DNA of 64,000 bases from Lachnospiraceae bacterium (lineage in GTDB: Bacteria > Bacillota > Clostridia > Lachnospirales > Lachnospiraceae), in the NCBI GenBank assembly GCA_910575555.1, contig CAJTFX010000003.1, positions 242,622-306,621 on the forward strand, written 5' to 3'. Made by a program: the position numbers and the translations under genes. Under the pieces are notes generated by a model. The model was not told where the DNA came from. It ran no database searches and saw only the letters and a program-made list of their open reading frames with translations. This document shows positions 1 to 9,099 of this stretch, piece after piece; position 1 is the stretch's first letter; each line of letters begins with the position of its first letter.

Positions 1-604
1 TGGAGCCAAGCAGACGGTCGCCGTGGATTTCAATGGCGTCTGCGCCGGCCTGCTCCGCTCTTTTTGCACAGCTGGCAATGCTCTGGCGGATTTGGGCTAA
101 CTGATCAATGGTGGCTTCATCTACAAAATGCTGCATGTCGTGGCGGAGTTTGGCATAGGCTTCTTTAGTGGTTTTTTCGGCAAGCTCCGTCTGTTTTGCA
201 GCTTCTTCCTGGTTTCCGGCATCCTGTGCGTCTTTGGCGGCTTTTCTTGCCATGTTTGCGCCCATAATCAGCCGGCCCACGCCCTGTACATCATATTCCG
301 GATGGAAAATCTGCAGGGCCAGTTTGCTTCCGTGGGCATGCAGCGCGTCCGACAGTTTTTGAAATGCCGGAATCTGGCTGTCGTCATAGAGCATCGGGGT
401 AGGAGAGGCAGTGCGGACAGGCGCAACATCGCCGATTACAATGTATGCAGTTCCTCCTTTGGCCAGACGTTCATAGAAATTAAGGCTTCTTGGGCCGATG
501 GAGCCGTCCCGTTCCTCATAGCCGGTAGTCAGCGGAGGAAACATAATTCTGTTTTTCAGCGTCATGCTGCCGATTTGGATTGGTTCTAATAATTTTTTTC
601 CCAT
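1..604 (-). CDS. NADH:flavin oxidoreductase (old yellow enzyme family), partial
   Basis: The first 201 residues read leftward from an ATG at 604 and run off the window edge. The N-terminus (LLEPIQIGSMTLKNRI, then a PPLTTGYE segment) is the typical first strand and FMN-side loop of OYE/2,4-dienoyl-CoA reductase-type TIM barrels. Later segments (LALQIFHPEYD, AGADAIEIHGDRLLGS) match the barrel strands that bind FMN. The start has GGAGA about 7 nt upstream. Only 30 nt separate it from the upstream OYE gene, so the two are probably one operon. A stretch around residues 115-165 is rich in Ala, Lys and Glu and longer than usual between barrel strands. Substrate unknown; the C-terminal domains lie outside the window. 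Confidence 0.85.
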   Translation of the reverse strand, partial: MGKKLLEPIQIGSMTLKNRIMFPPLTTGYEERDGSIGPRSLNFYERLAKGGTAYIVIGDVAPVRTASPTPMLYDDSQIPAFQKLSDALHAHGSKLALQIFHPEYDVQGVGRLIMGANMARKAAKDAQDAGNQEEAAKQTELAEKTTKEAYAKLRHDMQHFVDEATIDQLAQIRQSIASCAKRAEQAGADAIEIHGDRLLGS

Positions 605-634
605 AGTAGTTGTTCTCCTTTGTTATGTAAAATT

Positions 635-2551
635 TTAAATTGTTTTTGCAAAATGATGAGCTGCCGTGATGGCGTCTTTTAAGTTCCCCACTTTGTCACA
701 GTCTCCCAGAATATGGGCGTGGCTGCAGGCGACAGGCGCCGGGGTGTAGCCTACGGCAAAAATCAGCGTATCAGCATCGTTTATTACATATTCTCTGCCG
801 TCTTTTTCATAAGTAATAGAGGTTTCGTCCACGTTTGTGACAACGCTGTTTAATTCCAGTTTGACGCCTTTGCGGGTGAGCCGCTGGGTCAGCGCGCTTT
901 TTGCGGGGCCCCCTTCTCCGGCCATCAGGGTATCGGTCATTTCAATGACGGTTACGTCCCGGTTGGCAGGGAATTTGTCGTCAATCAAAGGAGCCAGGTA
1001 ATCTGCGGTTTCACAGCCTACAGAGCCGCCGCCGAGAATTACAATTTTCCGTCCTGGAAAGCCCTGGCCGGACAGAACGTCGTCTGCAGTCATTGTCTGT
1101 TTGAAGCATTGGAACGCTTTAATTTCCTTTGGTTTTGCGCCGGCGGTGCAGAGGATCTCGTATCCTTCAAATTCAGAGGAAATCATTTCCGGAGTGACCT
1201 GGCAGTTTAAGCGGACTTCGATTCCTGCCTGGAAAAGCCTTCTGGCCATGAATTTGATTACTTTGCAAAGCTCCTGTTTTCCGATTGGCACAGCCGCAAG
1301 GCGCAGCAGTCCGCCCAATTCCTGATTTTTTTCGCAGAGAACCACTTCATGCCCCCGCATTTTGGCGGTAAAAGCCGCTTCCATTCCTGCCGGGCCGCCG
1401 CCGATGACCAGGACTTTTTTCTGTTCCGGCGCAGGCGTTATGGTATCGGATTCTACAGAAGGATTGACGGTGCAGGCAATGGGCTTGCCGAACATGATTC
1501 CCGTCAGGCAGCGTCCGCAGCCGATACAGGGCCGGATGTCGTCTGTTTTGCCGGCGGCGGCTTTGTTGGCAAATTCACTGTCGCAGAGGTTGGGCCGGCC
1601 AATCATACAGATATCCGTTTTGCCGTTTGCAATCAGTTCTTCTGCAATCCAGGGTTCGTTAATGCGGGCCACAGTGGAAACCGGAATGGTCAGGTGTCTG
1701 CGGATTTCTTCCGAGGCGTGGGCATGAGGAGCCGGCGAAGTGCCCGGCGCAGGCATGGAGCTGCCACGCTTGATGGTGTTGCCGCCGGATACATGGATAA
1801 AATCTACGCCTGCTTTTTCTAACTGTTTTGACACATAAATCATGTCGTTTAATGTGAGGCCGCCGTCACTGTATTCGTCTCCGGAAATCCGTACGTCAAT
1901 GATAAAATCTTCTCCGCATTGTGTTCGGATGGCTTCAATCACTTCCAGAGTCAGGCGCAGGCGCCCGTTGATATCTCCGCCGTATTCGTCGGTACGTTTA
2001 TTGTAAAGGGGTGTGAGAAAACCGCCTAACAGGCCGTGGGCATGGGCTGCCTGGATTTCCACGCCGTCGCCTCCTGCCTGCTGAAAGCGGCGGGCCGCTT
2101 CGCCGAACTGCCATACAATGGTATGAAGTTCTTCCACAGTGACGGGCCGCGGCGCTGATTTGGCATAATAGGGGCCCACATTGGAGGGGGCAATCAGCTG
2201 AGGGGTTCCGGGAATGGGAAATGCCATATATGCCGGGTGAAACAGCTGTGATAAAATCTTGGTATCGTACTGGTGCACAGCATCTACCAGTTTCTTCCAG
2301 CCCGGTATGTAGCTGTCATCATAGATAGACATGTCTCCCGGCAGATAAGTATAAACAGGCTCCACCGTTGTTACTTCTGTGATAATCAGGCCAACGCCGC
2401 CCTTGGCCCGGTTGGAGTAGTGTTCAATTAAAGCGTCTGTCACATAACCCTTGTCAGCCAGGTTAGTGGACAGGGGCGGCATGAAAATACGGTTTTTTAC
2501 GGTTGTGTTCCCGATTTTAATGGGGGAAAACAGGTTTGGAAAATGGTTCAT
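635..2551 (-). CDS. FAD/FMN/4Fe-4S NADH:flavin oxidoreductase, 2,4-dienoyl-CoA reductase type
   Basis: A 638-residue OYE-family reductase with three parts: an N-terminal FMN TIM barrel (about residues 1-330), a cysteine cluster CIGCGRC with a later Cys (about 340-365) for one [4Fe-4S] cluster, and a C-terminal FAD/NAD(P) module with GGGPAGMEAA and GGGSVGCETAD. This is the architecture of FadH, enoate reductases and BaiCD/BaiH, which reduce conjugated double bonds with NAD(P)H. The ATG at 2551 is chosen because GGAGA sits 7 nt upstream; an upstream in-frame ATG at 2629 would add 26 residues unlike the family. It is divergent from an AraC regulator and leads a two-gene OYE operon. The substrate is not deducible; proximity to the purine genes makes a pathway intermediate possible. 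Confidence 0.88.
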   Translation of the reverse strand: MNHFPNLFSPIKIGNTTVKNRIFMPPLSTNLADKGYVTDALIEHYSNRAKGGVGLIITEVTTVEPVYTYLPGDMSIYDDSYIPGWKKLVDAVHQYDTKILSQLFHPAYMAFPIPGTPQLIAPSNVGPYYAKSAPRPVTVEELHTIVWQFGEAARRFQQAGGDGVEIQAAHAHGLLGGFLTPLYNKRTDEYGGDINGRLRLTLEVIEAIRTQCGEDFIIDVRISGDEYSDGGLTLNDMIYVSKQLEKAGVDFIHVSGGNTIKRGSSMPAPGTSPAPHAHASEEIRRHLTIPVSTVARINEPWIAEELIANGKTDICMIGRPNLCDSEFANKAAAGKTDDIRPCIGCGRCLTGIMFGKPIACTVNPSVESDTITPAPEQKKVLVIGGGPAGMEAAFTAKMRGHEVVLCEKNQELGGLLRLAAVPIGKQELCKVIKFMARRLFQAGIEVRLNCQVTPEMISSEFEGYEILCTAGAKPKEIKAFQCFKQTMTADDVLSGQGFPGRKIVILGGGSVGCETADYLAPLIDDKFPANRDVTVIEMTDTLMAGEGGPAKSALTQRLTRKGVKLELNSVVTNVDETSITYEKDGREYVINDADTLIFAVGYTPAPVACSHAHILGDCDKVGNLKDAITAAHHFAKTI

Positions 2552-2690
2552 TACAGGTTCTCCTTTCGGTTTTTGTTTAGCATTACAGTTATTTTTACAG
2601 GCGGCTGCAAATGTAAATGTTATCAGCATATGGAATACCGGAGGTAAACAGCAGTCGGCCTGTGCAGAGTGCTGTTTGTGTTTGGTTTAA

Positions 2691-2848
2691 ATTATAGTGA
2701 GAAAACAGATGAAATAATTATCATTTTTTGATATAATAGTATGAAATATTGATGCAGGAGATTTTTTATATTTCGATGCACAGGAAAATCCCCGATTTGC
2801 CGTCCATTTCCAATATATAAAAATCCCCCACCCAGAATGGAGTCCCCC
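2691..2848. promoter_or_regulatory. Divergent control region between OYE operon and AraC regulator
   Basis: A minus-strand TATAAT lies at 2691-2696 with no good -35, as expected for an activator-dependent promoter. Two direct GATGCA motifs about 25 nt apart (around 2750 and 2775) are plausible half-sites for the adjacent AraC protein. Operator assignment is inference. Confidence 0.35.
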
Positions 2849-3673
2849 ATGCCGAATTTATTCAAAATAAAACAATACAACCTGAATCCCGGAACCCGCC
2901 GCACCTTCCGTTCCGGCAGCCGTTACCACATTATTTTTGTTCTCCGGGGAATCTGCCAGTTTCTTGAAACAGGATATTCTTCCTGCTGCCCCTCGGATAT
3001 TATTTTTCTAAAGCCGGGGCAGACCCGGGAGATTCTGGCCTCCTCGCAGAAAACCGCCTGCCGCCTGCTTTGCCTGGCGGTTTCAGAAGAATCCCTGGCG
3101 GCCCTTTCCGATGCCACCTGTAATCTGGCAGAAAATTTCCGGTTTGCTCCTTATGATACAGCCGTGATCCCCGGGGAAATGAGATCTTCTGTACTGCTTC
3201 GGAATATGGTGGTGAAGCTGGACGCATTAAAAGACGAGGAGATTAAACTGGGAACGGAATTGTATGAAAAAAGCCTGTTTACCACTTTTCTGGCGCTGTT
3301 TCTGCGTACCTGTATCCAGAGCGACCAGGTGCACCAGTTCCATCAGAAGAAAATGCTGATCTTGGATGATGTTTTTGAATATATCAGTCAGCATCTGACG
3401 GAGGATCTTTCCCTGAACAGACTGGAAGAGGAATTTTTTGTTTCCGGCGAGCATATTTCCAGGGAATTTAAAAAGAGTGCAGGGCTGACGCTGCATTCCT
3501 ATATTACCCGGGCGCGGATTGATTTAAGTAAAAAATATCTTCTGCAGGGGTTGTCTGTCCGTGATGTCTGCCAGATGTGCGGATTCAGCAGCTACAACCA
3601 TTTCTTTAAGATGTTTAAAAAGGAATGCGGCATGACCCCTGGGGAGTATTACCGGAAAACCCAGAGAATATAA
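2849..3673 (+). CDS. AraC-family transcriptional regulator
   Basis: A 274-residue regulator with an N-terminal cupin-like sensor (about residues 5-150) and a C-terminal double helix-turn-helix AraC domain (about 170-270). The domain ends in the family signature region (VCQMCGFSSYNHFFKMFKK, then GMTPGEYYR). The ATG at 2849 is preferred over 2837 because GGAG lies 7 nt before it. It is transcribed divergently from the OYE pair and probably controls that operon, perhaps in response to its substrate. A hairpin followed by a T-rich run lies downstream. Confidence 0.85.
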   Translation: MPNLFKIKQYNLNPGTRRTFRSGSRYHIIFVLRGICQFLETGYSSCCPSDIIFLKPGQTREILASSQKTACRLLCLAVSEESLAALSDATCNLAENFRFAPYDTAVIPGEMRSSVLLRNMVVKLDALKDEEIKLGTELYEKSLFTTFLALFLRTCIQSDQVHQFHQKKMLILDDVFEYISQHLTEDLSLNRLEEEFFVSGEHISREFKKSAGLTLHSYITRARIDLSKKYLLQGLSVRDVCQMCGFSSYNHFFKMFKKECGMTPGEYYRKTQRI

Positions 3674-3737
3674 GTCAAATGATTTACCAGAAGTCTCCCG
3701 GAAGCTCAGGAATACGAAACAGTGATTTGGGAATGGG

Positions 3738-3762
3738 CGTCAATGCTTTGACGTTTTATTTT
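3738..3762 (+). terminator. Intrinsic terminator after AraC gene
   Basis: A 6-bp stem, CGTCAA (3738-3743) with TTGACG (3748-3753), and a 4-nt loop are followed by TTTTATTTT. It lies 65 nt past the AraC stop codon. Confidence 0.6.
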
Positions 3763-3766
3763 GCAG

Positions 3767-3796
3767 TTGCTTTGAGAGGGCTGAAAGAATTATAAT
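3767..3796 (+). promoter_or_regulatory. Promoter for the DUF4869-ATPase pair
   Basis: TTGCTT (3767-3772), an 18-nt spacer and TATAAT (3791-3796) fit a housekeeping sigma promoter 43 nt upstream of the DUF4869 start. Confidence 0.5.
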
Positions 3797-3838
3797 AAGA
3801 ATAGTTTAAAAAAATGGTTTTGGAGGTGCAGAGGGCAT

Positions 3839-4288
3839 ATGCTGAATATTATTTTTGGAGATATTGAAAATTCTGTTTATCATCCTCCCACATATTTTGA
3901 TAATCAGTATGAAGATGAATGGGTGACAGATCCATTGTCTGTAGAAATGATAAGAGACATTGATAAGTCAAAGGTGATTAGCCCCCATTTGATTGAGAGC
4001 CCGGTATTGGGGCCGATTTCCACAAAGGAGATATCCGGGGGAGTGAAAACATTGATGCTGATGGCATTTGATCAATCAGGAAAAATATTTAATGCATCGT
4101 CCTGCGGAGATAACTGTGCAAAATGGATTGTGGAAATTGGAAAAAGGAAGGAGCTGACCATCAATCTCCATCATGTGCTGGATTTCAGTTCGGCAGGACA
4201 ATTTGACGCCCTGATGCTGAACACAGGGAGAATGGTTCATGGATATGCAGAATATTTAAATGAGGCCCTTGGGATAAAGGAGCGGTAA
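3839..4288 (+). CDS. DUF4869 domain-containing protein
   Basis: A 149-residue protein whose N-terminus (MLNIIFGDIENSVYHPPTYF) resembles the DUF4869 family; I recognise no biochemical role. It has no signal peptide or membrane segment. GGAGG lies upstream of the ATG at 3839. The gene ends 3 nt before the next start, so it is co-translated with the ATPase behind it. A fixed DUF plus ATPase pair suggests that the two products act together. Confidence 0.7.
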   Translation: MLNIIFGDIENSVYHPPTYFDNQYEDEWVTDPLSVEMIRDIDKSKVISPHLIESPVLGPISTKEISGGVKTLMLMAFDQSGKIFNASSCGDNCAKWIVEIGKRKELTINLHHVLDFSSAGQFDALMLNTGRMVHGYAEYLNEALGIKER

Positions 4289-4291
4289 GAG

Positions 4292-5260
4292 ATGAAGGGA
4301 AAATATCATGTTGTGGTGCAGAATAACAGGCTTCGGTATGAATTTGATATCAAAAGGAATATCACGATTATCCGGGGCGACAGCGCCACGGGAAAAACCA
4401 CGTTATATACTATGATTGCGCTTGCGGCAAGGCGGGGTGACAGCTCCGGGGTTGAAGTGCGGTGTGAAAAGAAATGCCGTACGTTGGAGGAGCTTGACTG
4501 GAAACTGGTATTGCCGACGCTGCAGGATTATATTATTTTTCTTGATGAGGATAACCTGTTTCTTAAAACAGATGAGTTTGCAAGAATGGCAAGGGAGTCT
4601 GACAATTATTTTGTAATTATTACAAGGGAAGATCTGGTTAATCTGCCGTATTCTGTGGAAGAAATATATGGGATACATTCTTCCGGGAAATACCATGATA
4701 TGAAAAGGGAATATAATGAATTTTACCATATTTATGGAAATGAAGAAATTTCAGAGGAAGTGAAGCCAGACGGGGTTCTTGTGGAAGATTCTAACTCTGG
4801 CTATGATTTTTTCAGGAAGGTATGCGGTGATTTGCATATAAAATGTGAAAGCGCAGGCGGAAAATCAAAGATCAGGGATGCATTAAAGAAGATGGAGCAG
4901 AAAAGTGTGCTTGTGATTGCGGATGGAGCTTCCATTGGCCCTGAAATGAATGAGTTGTCTCAATACATGAAGGTATACCCCGATACAAAATGTTATCTTC
5001 CGGAATCATTTGAATGGATGATTTTAAAATCAGGTTTGATTGATGGTAAGGAAATACAGAATATTCTGCAGCATCCTCAGGATTTTATAGAGAGTCAGGA
5101 ATATTTTAGCTGGGAGCGTTTTTTTACAAGCATACTGATACAGTATACAGAAAAAACGTATCTGAAATATCATAAGCGGAGTTTGAACCAAGTGTATCTG
5201 CATGATAAAATGAAACAGGCAATACTGGACGTGATGGAGAAAATAACATTTGAGCAGTGA
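4292..5260 (+). CDS. P-loop ATPase-like protein with TOPRIM-like C-terminal half
   Basis: A 322-residue protein not recognised as a named family. It has a Walker A motif GDSATGKT at residues 29-36 and a Walker B-like IIFLDED at 81-87. No ABC signature or long helical arm is visible between them. In the second half, GVLVEDSNSG (Glu165) and VLVIADGAS (Asp211) sit at hydrophobic strand ends, as the conserved acidic residues of TOPRIM folds do. That would make it a compact ATPase-TOPRIM protein reminiscent of OLD nucleases, but this is inference from motifs. GGAG precedes the ATG, and the gene is coupled to DUF4869 upstream. Adenylate-kinase-like or plain AAA ATPase identities remain possible. 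Confidence 0.55.
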   Translation: MKGKYHVVVQNNRLRYEFDIKRNITIIRGDSATGKTTLYTMIALAARRGDSSGVEVRCEKKCRTLEELDWKLVLPTLQDYIIFLDEDNLFLKTDEFARMARESDNYFVIITREDLVNLPYSVEEIYGIHSSGKYHDMKREYNEFYHIYGNEEISEEVKPDGVLVEDSNSGYDFFRKVCGDLHIKCESAGGKSKIRDALKKMEQKSVLVIADGASIGPEMNELSQYMKVYPDTKCYLPESFEWMILKSGLIDGKEIQNILQHPQDFIESQEYFSWERFFTSILIQYTEKTYLKYHKRSLNQVYLHDKMKQAILDVMEKITFEQ

Positions 5261-5413
5261 CAGGAGAGAAAAAACTGAAGTTCGAAGGAGCATGAAGCAG
5301 GCCGGTACATTTCAAAATAACGGCTGATGTGGAATCCCAAAAGTCTGAGTTGCGCAGAAGGATGAAACAGCAAAAGGGCTGTTCTGAACCAACGCTTCAT
5401 CCGTACATTCCCT

Positions 5414-5470
5414 CAAAGGGCCAGAACTCCTCAAAGCATTAAATGTGCTTCAGGGAATTCTGGCCCTTTG
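5414..5470. terminator. Bidirectional terminator between convergent genes
   Basis: A perfect 13-bp stem pairs 5414-5426 (CAAAGGGCCAGAA) with 5458-5470. It lies between the rightward ATPase gene and the leftward carbamate kinase gene. The rest of 5261-5515 holds no convincing gene. Confidence 0.6.
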
Positions 5471-5515
5471 GGCAGTATACGTCAAATATAACATGTTTGT
5501 TCCGGATTAGACAGC

Positions 5516-6460
5516 TTACATAGAAAACATAGTTCCTGTTTTTCCCTGAATGGCGTCTCTGGATTTCTCCAGCAGGGTAATCAATGCTTTGCGTCCGGGC
5601 TTGGAGCCGGCGAAGTCCACGGCCGCCTGCACCTTCGGCAGCATGGAGCCGGGGGCGAAATGTCCCTGTCTGATATATTCCTCCGCTTCCTTAAGAGATA
5701 CCTGCTTCAGCCAGGTTTCATTCGGTTTTCCGAAGTTCAATGCCACCTGCTCTACGGCAGTGAGGATAATCAGGAAATCTGCGTCTAATTCTTTTGCCAT
5801 CAGGCAGCTTGCAAAATCCTTGTCAATCACTGCGCTTGCGCCTTTTAAGTGGTTTCCCTGGCGGATCACCGGAATTCCTCCGCCGCCGCAGGCAATCACC
5901 AGATCGCCGGAATTCACCATGGTGCGGATCGTATTGATTTCAATGATTTCCACAGGCTTCGGGGAAGCCACCACACGGCGGTAGCCCCGGCCGGAGTCCT
6001 CTTTCATGATATAGTGGAATTTTTCTTTCATCATTTTCGCCTGTTCTTGGGATACAAATTTTCCAATGGGCTTAGAGGGAGCCTGGAAGGCAGGGTCGTT
6101 TTCATCCACCCGTACCTGGGTAATCATGGTGGCTACCGGAAGCTCCGTAATGCCCCGGTCTAACAGCTCTTCCCGCAGGGCGTTCTGCAGGTCGTATCCG
6201 ATATAGGCCTGACTCATGGCGACACAGACAGACAGGGGCGTGTTGGGCTGATGCTCGTCCTCGTGGGTCAGGGCAATCATGGCATTATTGACCATGCCCA
6301 CCTGGGGGCCGTTTCCATGGGCCACCACCACTTCACAGCCTTCTTCAACTAAGTCTGCAATTGCTTTTGCCGTAATTTTCACAGCTTTCATCTGTTCCGG
6401 GAGGGTATTGCCCAGGGCATTTCCGCCCAGAGCAATCACAATTCGTTTCTTTTTCTTCAT
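5516..6460 (-). CDS. arcC: Carbamate kinase
   Basis: About 314 residues of the amino acid kinase fold. It transfers phosphate from carbamoyl phosphate to ADP, giving ATP, ammonia and CO2 in the cytosol. The N-terminal IVIALGGNALG motif and the internal GGGGIPVI and VIDKDFAS segments are family hallmarks, and the length is normal. The ATG at 6460 is chosen to match family N-termini; an in-frame GTG at 6481 would add 7 residues. It is last in the ygeX-ygeY-ygeW-arcC operon, directly after the YgeW carbamoyltransferase, so it should harvest ATP from the carbamoyl phosphate made during purine breakdown (the yqeA role). Confidence 0.93.
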   Translation of the reverse strand: MKKKKRIVIALGGNALGNTLPEQMKAVKITAKAIADLVEEGCEVVVAHGNGPQVGMVNNAMIALTHEDEHQPNTPLSVCVAMSQAYIGYDLQNALREELLDRGITELPVATMITQVRVDENDPAFQAPSKPIGKFVSQEQAKMMKEKFHYIMKEDSGRGYRRVVASPKPVEIIEINTIRTMVNSGDLVIACGGGGIPVIRQGNHLKGASAVIDKDFASCLMAKELDADFLIILTAVEQVALNFGKPNETWLKQVSLKEAEEYIRQGHFAPGSMLPKVQAAVDFAGSKPGRKALITLLEKSRDAIQGKTGTMFSM

Positions 6461-6492
6461 AACAGTTGACAATCCTTTCACAATCGGGAGGC

Positions 6493-6527
6493 TCCTGCAG
6501 CCTGTTTTTTGTCAGGAGGCTGCAGGA
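6493..6527 (-). other. Intercistronic hairpin between ygeW and carbamate kinase
   Basis: A 10-bp perfect stem, TCCTGCAGCC (6493-6502) with GGCTGCAGGA (6518-6527), sits 7 nt beyond the ygeW stop. It has no following T-run on the minus strand, so an mRNA processing or stability element is more likely than a terminator. Confidence 0.45.
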
Positions 6528-6533
6528 CAGGAA

Positions 6534-7727
6534 TTATTGGAAAATCCGGGGTGTTCCCTGTTCTTCTAATTTTTTGAGGATTTCTGCAGGGTCAGCGAAT
6601 TTTGCAAGGAAAATCATAGCGGCAATGATGTAGGGCTTGAAGCTTGCTTCCTTATATAATGGGTTGCGGTAGCGGTCAAATACAGAAGCGTCCACTTCCC
6701 CCTCTTCACAGCTTACGCCGGAAATGTCTGCAGGCAGACAGTGCATGTAGAGAGCTTTGCCGTCTTTTGTGGTGGACATAAGCTCCTCGGTGCATGCCCA
6801 GTCTTTGTGCTGCGCATTCTGGGCCAGAAGTTCTTTTTCCAATGCCTGAATGCCGGCAGTATCGCCGTTTCCGTAAAGTTCGGTACGTTTTTCCATTGCG
6901 GCAAAGGGAGCCCAGCTCTTGGGATATACAATGTCAGCATCCTGGAAGGCTTCTGCCATACTGTTGGTTTTGGTGAAGGTTCCGCCGGATTTTTTGGCAT
7001 TTTCAGCGGCAACGGCTTCCACTTCCGGGAATACCTCATATCCTTTTGGATGGGCCAGAACTACGTCCATGCCAAACCGCGTCATCAGGCCGATGATTCC
7101 CTGAGGAACAGAAAGCGGTTTTCCGTAGGAGGGAGAGTAAGCCCAGGTCATGGCCAGTTTTTTGCCTTTCAGATTTTCCACACCGCCGAATTCATGAATG
7201 ATGTGGAGCATATCGGCCATTGCCTGTGTGGGATGGTCAATGTCGCACTGAAGGTTTACCAGTGTGGGTTTCTGCTCCAGAATGCCGTCTTTATTGCCCT
7301 GGGCCACAGCGTCCACAACCTCATGCATATACTTATTTCCTTTTCCGATGTACATATCGTCCCGGATGCCGATTACGTCAGCCATAAAAGAAATCATATT
7401 TGCTGTTTCACGGACTGTTTCTCCGTGGGCTACCTGAGATTTTCCCTCGTCCAGATCCTGTACTTCAAGTCCCAGCAAATTGCAGGCGGAGGCGAAAGAG
7501 AAGCGGGTGCGTGTGGAATTGTCACGGAACAGAGAAATTCCCAGGCCGCTTTCAAATACCTTGGTGGAAATATTATTTTCTCTCATAAAACGGAGAGCGT
7601 CCGCCACGGTAAACACAGCTTCCAGTTCTTCGTCCGTTTTTTCCCAGGTAAGGAAAAAGTCCCCGTTGTACATGTCTTTAAAATTCAGTTTGTTCAGTTT
7701 ATCAATGTAATCCTGTAATGTTTTCAT
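6534..7727 (-). CDS. ygeW: Knotted carbamoyltransferase YgeW
   Basis: A 397-residue aspartate/ornithine carbamoyltransferase-superfamily protein. The carbamoyl-phosphate-binding STRTR motif is at residues 71-75, HPTQA follows near residue 165, and HCLP lies near the C-terminus (MHCLPADISG). Its length, with extra loops relative to about 310-residue OTCases, fits the YgeW group. That group belongs to the selenium/molybdenum purine gene set and its physiological substrate is not settled. It lies between ygeY and carbamate kinase; running backwards it would phosphorolyse a carbamoylated purine fragment to carbamoyl phosphate. Confidence 0.93.
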   Translation of the reverse strand: MKTLQDYIDKLNKLNFKDMYNGDFFLTWEKTDEELEAVFTVADALRFMRENNISTKVFESGLGISLFRDNSTRTRFSFASACNLLGLEVQDLDEGKSQVAHGETVRETANMISFMADVIGIRDDMYIGKGNKYMHEVVDAVAQGNKDGILEQKPTLVNLQCDIDHPTQAMADMLHIIHEFGGVENLKGKKLAMTWAYSPSYGKPLSVPQGIIGLMTRFGMDVVLAHPKGYEVFPEVEAVAAENAKKSGGTFTKTNSMAEAFQDADIVYPKSWAPFAAMEKRTELYGNGDTAGIQALEKELLAQNAQHKDWACTEELMSTTKDGKALYMHCLPADISGVSCEEGEVDASVFDRYRNPLYKEASFKPYIIAAMIFLAKFADPAEILKKLEEQGTPRIFQ

Positions 7728-7756
7728 AATGTCCTCCTGTTAAATAAAATGATGAT

Positions 7757-9073
7757 TTATCCTTTAAAATACTCTTCTGGCAGCGCGGCATATACTGCAG
7801 CGCAGGTTACAAGATCCTGCTTCCAGGTCTTTTCATTGGGCGCATGGGCCTGAGCCTCTGCACCCGGCCCAAAGCCGATACAGGGAATATTGTTCCGTCC
7901 CATAATCGAAACGCCGTTGGTAGAAAACGTCCATTTATCTGTCAGGGGACGTTCCTGGCGCATTTTAAGGGTTTCCGGCGCGCCGATCCGTTTGTCACCG
8001 TACAGTCCGGTGTAAGCGGCTTCTAATGCCTGGGTTACCTTGTGCTCCTTGGGGATGGCCCAGGTTGGGAAGTAACATTCGATTTCGTAGACGCATCCGG
8101 TATAAGAGGGACGGTCATAGCGGTACATGGATACCTGCACGTCGTCTCCGTATTTTTTCACGCTGGGCAGCGCGCGGATTTCCTCTAAGCAGCTTTCCCA
8201 GGTTTCTCCGAAGGTCATGCGGCGGTCTAAAGAAATAGAACAGGAGTCGGCAACGGCGCAGCGGCTGGGAGAGGTATAGAAAATCTGGGAAACGGTAACA
8301 GTGCCTCTGCCCAGGAAACGTGCTTCTTCCCAGTCCTTGTTGTACTTTTGATCCAGCATTTTCACCAGTCCCTTGATTTCGGTGGTGTCTTTGGCGTCGT
8401 TTTCATTTAACGCCCGGATGTCCTGAAGAATGTCCGCCATTTTGTAGATGGCGTTATCTCCCCGTTCCGGTGCGGAACCGTGGCAGGAAATGCCTTTCAC
8501 ATCCACGCGGATTTCCATGCGTCCCCGCTGTCCCCGGTAGATGCCGCCGTCGGTGGGTTCTGTGGATACCACAAATTCCGGGCGCACCTTATCTTCATTG
8601 ATAATATACTGCCAGCAAAGGCCGTCGCAGTCCTCCTCCTGAACCGTTCCCACAACCATGATTTTGCAGTCTTTTGGAATCAGATCTAAATCCTTCATGA
8701 TTTTTGCCCCGTAAACGGAGGAAACAATGCCGCCGCACTGGTCGGAAACGCCCCGGCCGCCGATTTCTGTCTCATTTTCATAACCTTCATAGGGGTCGAA
8801 ATCCCAGTTGTCCAGATTGCCGATTCCCACCGTGTCGATGTGGGCGTCATAGGCTATGATTCTGTCCCCGGTTCCCATGTAGCCGATGACATTTCCCTGG
8901 GGATCAATCTGAACCTGGTCGAATCCAACTTTTTTCATCTCTGCCGCAATGGTGTCGATATGGGCTTTTTCGTCGCAGCTTTCGCCGGGATTTTTCACGA
9001 TTGCCCGTAAAAATGCGTTCATGTCTGCGCTGTAGCTTTGCGCCTGTTCTTTGATTTTTGCAAAATCTGCCAT
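7757..9073 (-). CDS. ygeY: YgeY-type M20 family metallohydrolase
   Basis: A 438-residue M20/DapE-like zinc hydrolase. Visible metal-site segments include [20 protein letters not shown], the catalytic Glu region TVQEEDCDG and VVSTEPT. AAGGAG precedes the ATG at 9073. It is encoded between ygeX and ygeW with short gaps (26 and 29 nt), so it is in one operon with them. Family knowledge places YgeY in the anaerobic purine catabolic set, where it probably hydrolyses an amide or ureido bond of a ring-opened intermediate. The exact substrate is not evident here. Confidence 0.92.
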   Translation of the reverse strand: MADFAKIKEQAQSYSADMNAFLRAIVKNPGESCDEKAHIDTIAAEMKKVGFDQVQIDPQGNVIGYMGTGDRIIAYDAHIDTVGIGNLDNWDFDPYEGYENETEIGGRGVSDQCGGIVSSVYGAKIMKDLDLIPKDCKIMVVGTVQEEDCDGLCWQYIINEDKVRPEFVVSTEPTDGGIYRGQRGRMEIRVDVKGISCHGSAPERGDNAIYKMADILQDIRALNENDAKDTTEIKGLVKMLDQKYNKDWEEARFLGRGTVTVSQIFYTSPSRCAVADSCSISLDRRMTFGETWESCLEEIRALPSVKKYGDDVQVSMYRYDRPSYTGCVYEIECYFPTWAIPKEHKVTQALEAAYTGLYGDKRIGAPETLKMRQERPLTDKWTFSTNGVSIMGRNNIPCIGFGPGAEAQAHAPNEKTWKQDLVTCAAVYAALPEEYFKG

Positions 9074-9099
9074 GGTATGTATCTCCTTTTTGTTTGTTC

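Noticed and set aside
2766..2785. Similarity between TATATTTCGATGCACAGG here and a near copy at 21676-21692
   Set aside because: Short and isolated; the surroundings do not match, so chance is the simpler explanation.
6741..7718. Long rightward frame of 325 codons opposite ygeW
   Set aside because: It mirrors the ygeW coding strand, has no ribosome-binding site and no recognisable product.
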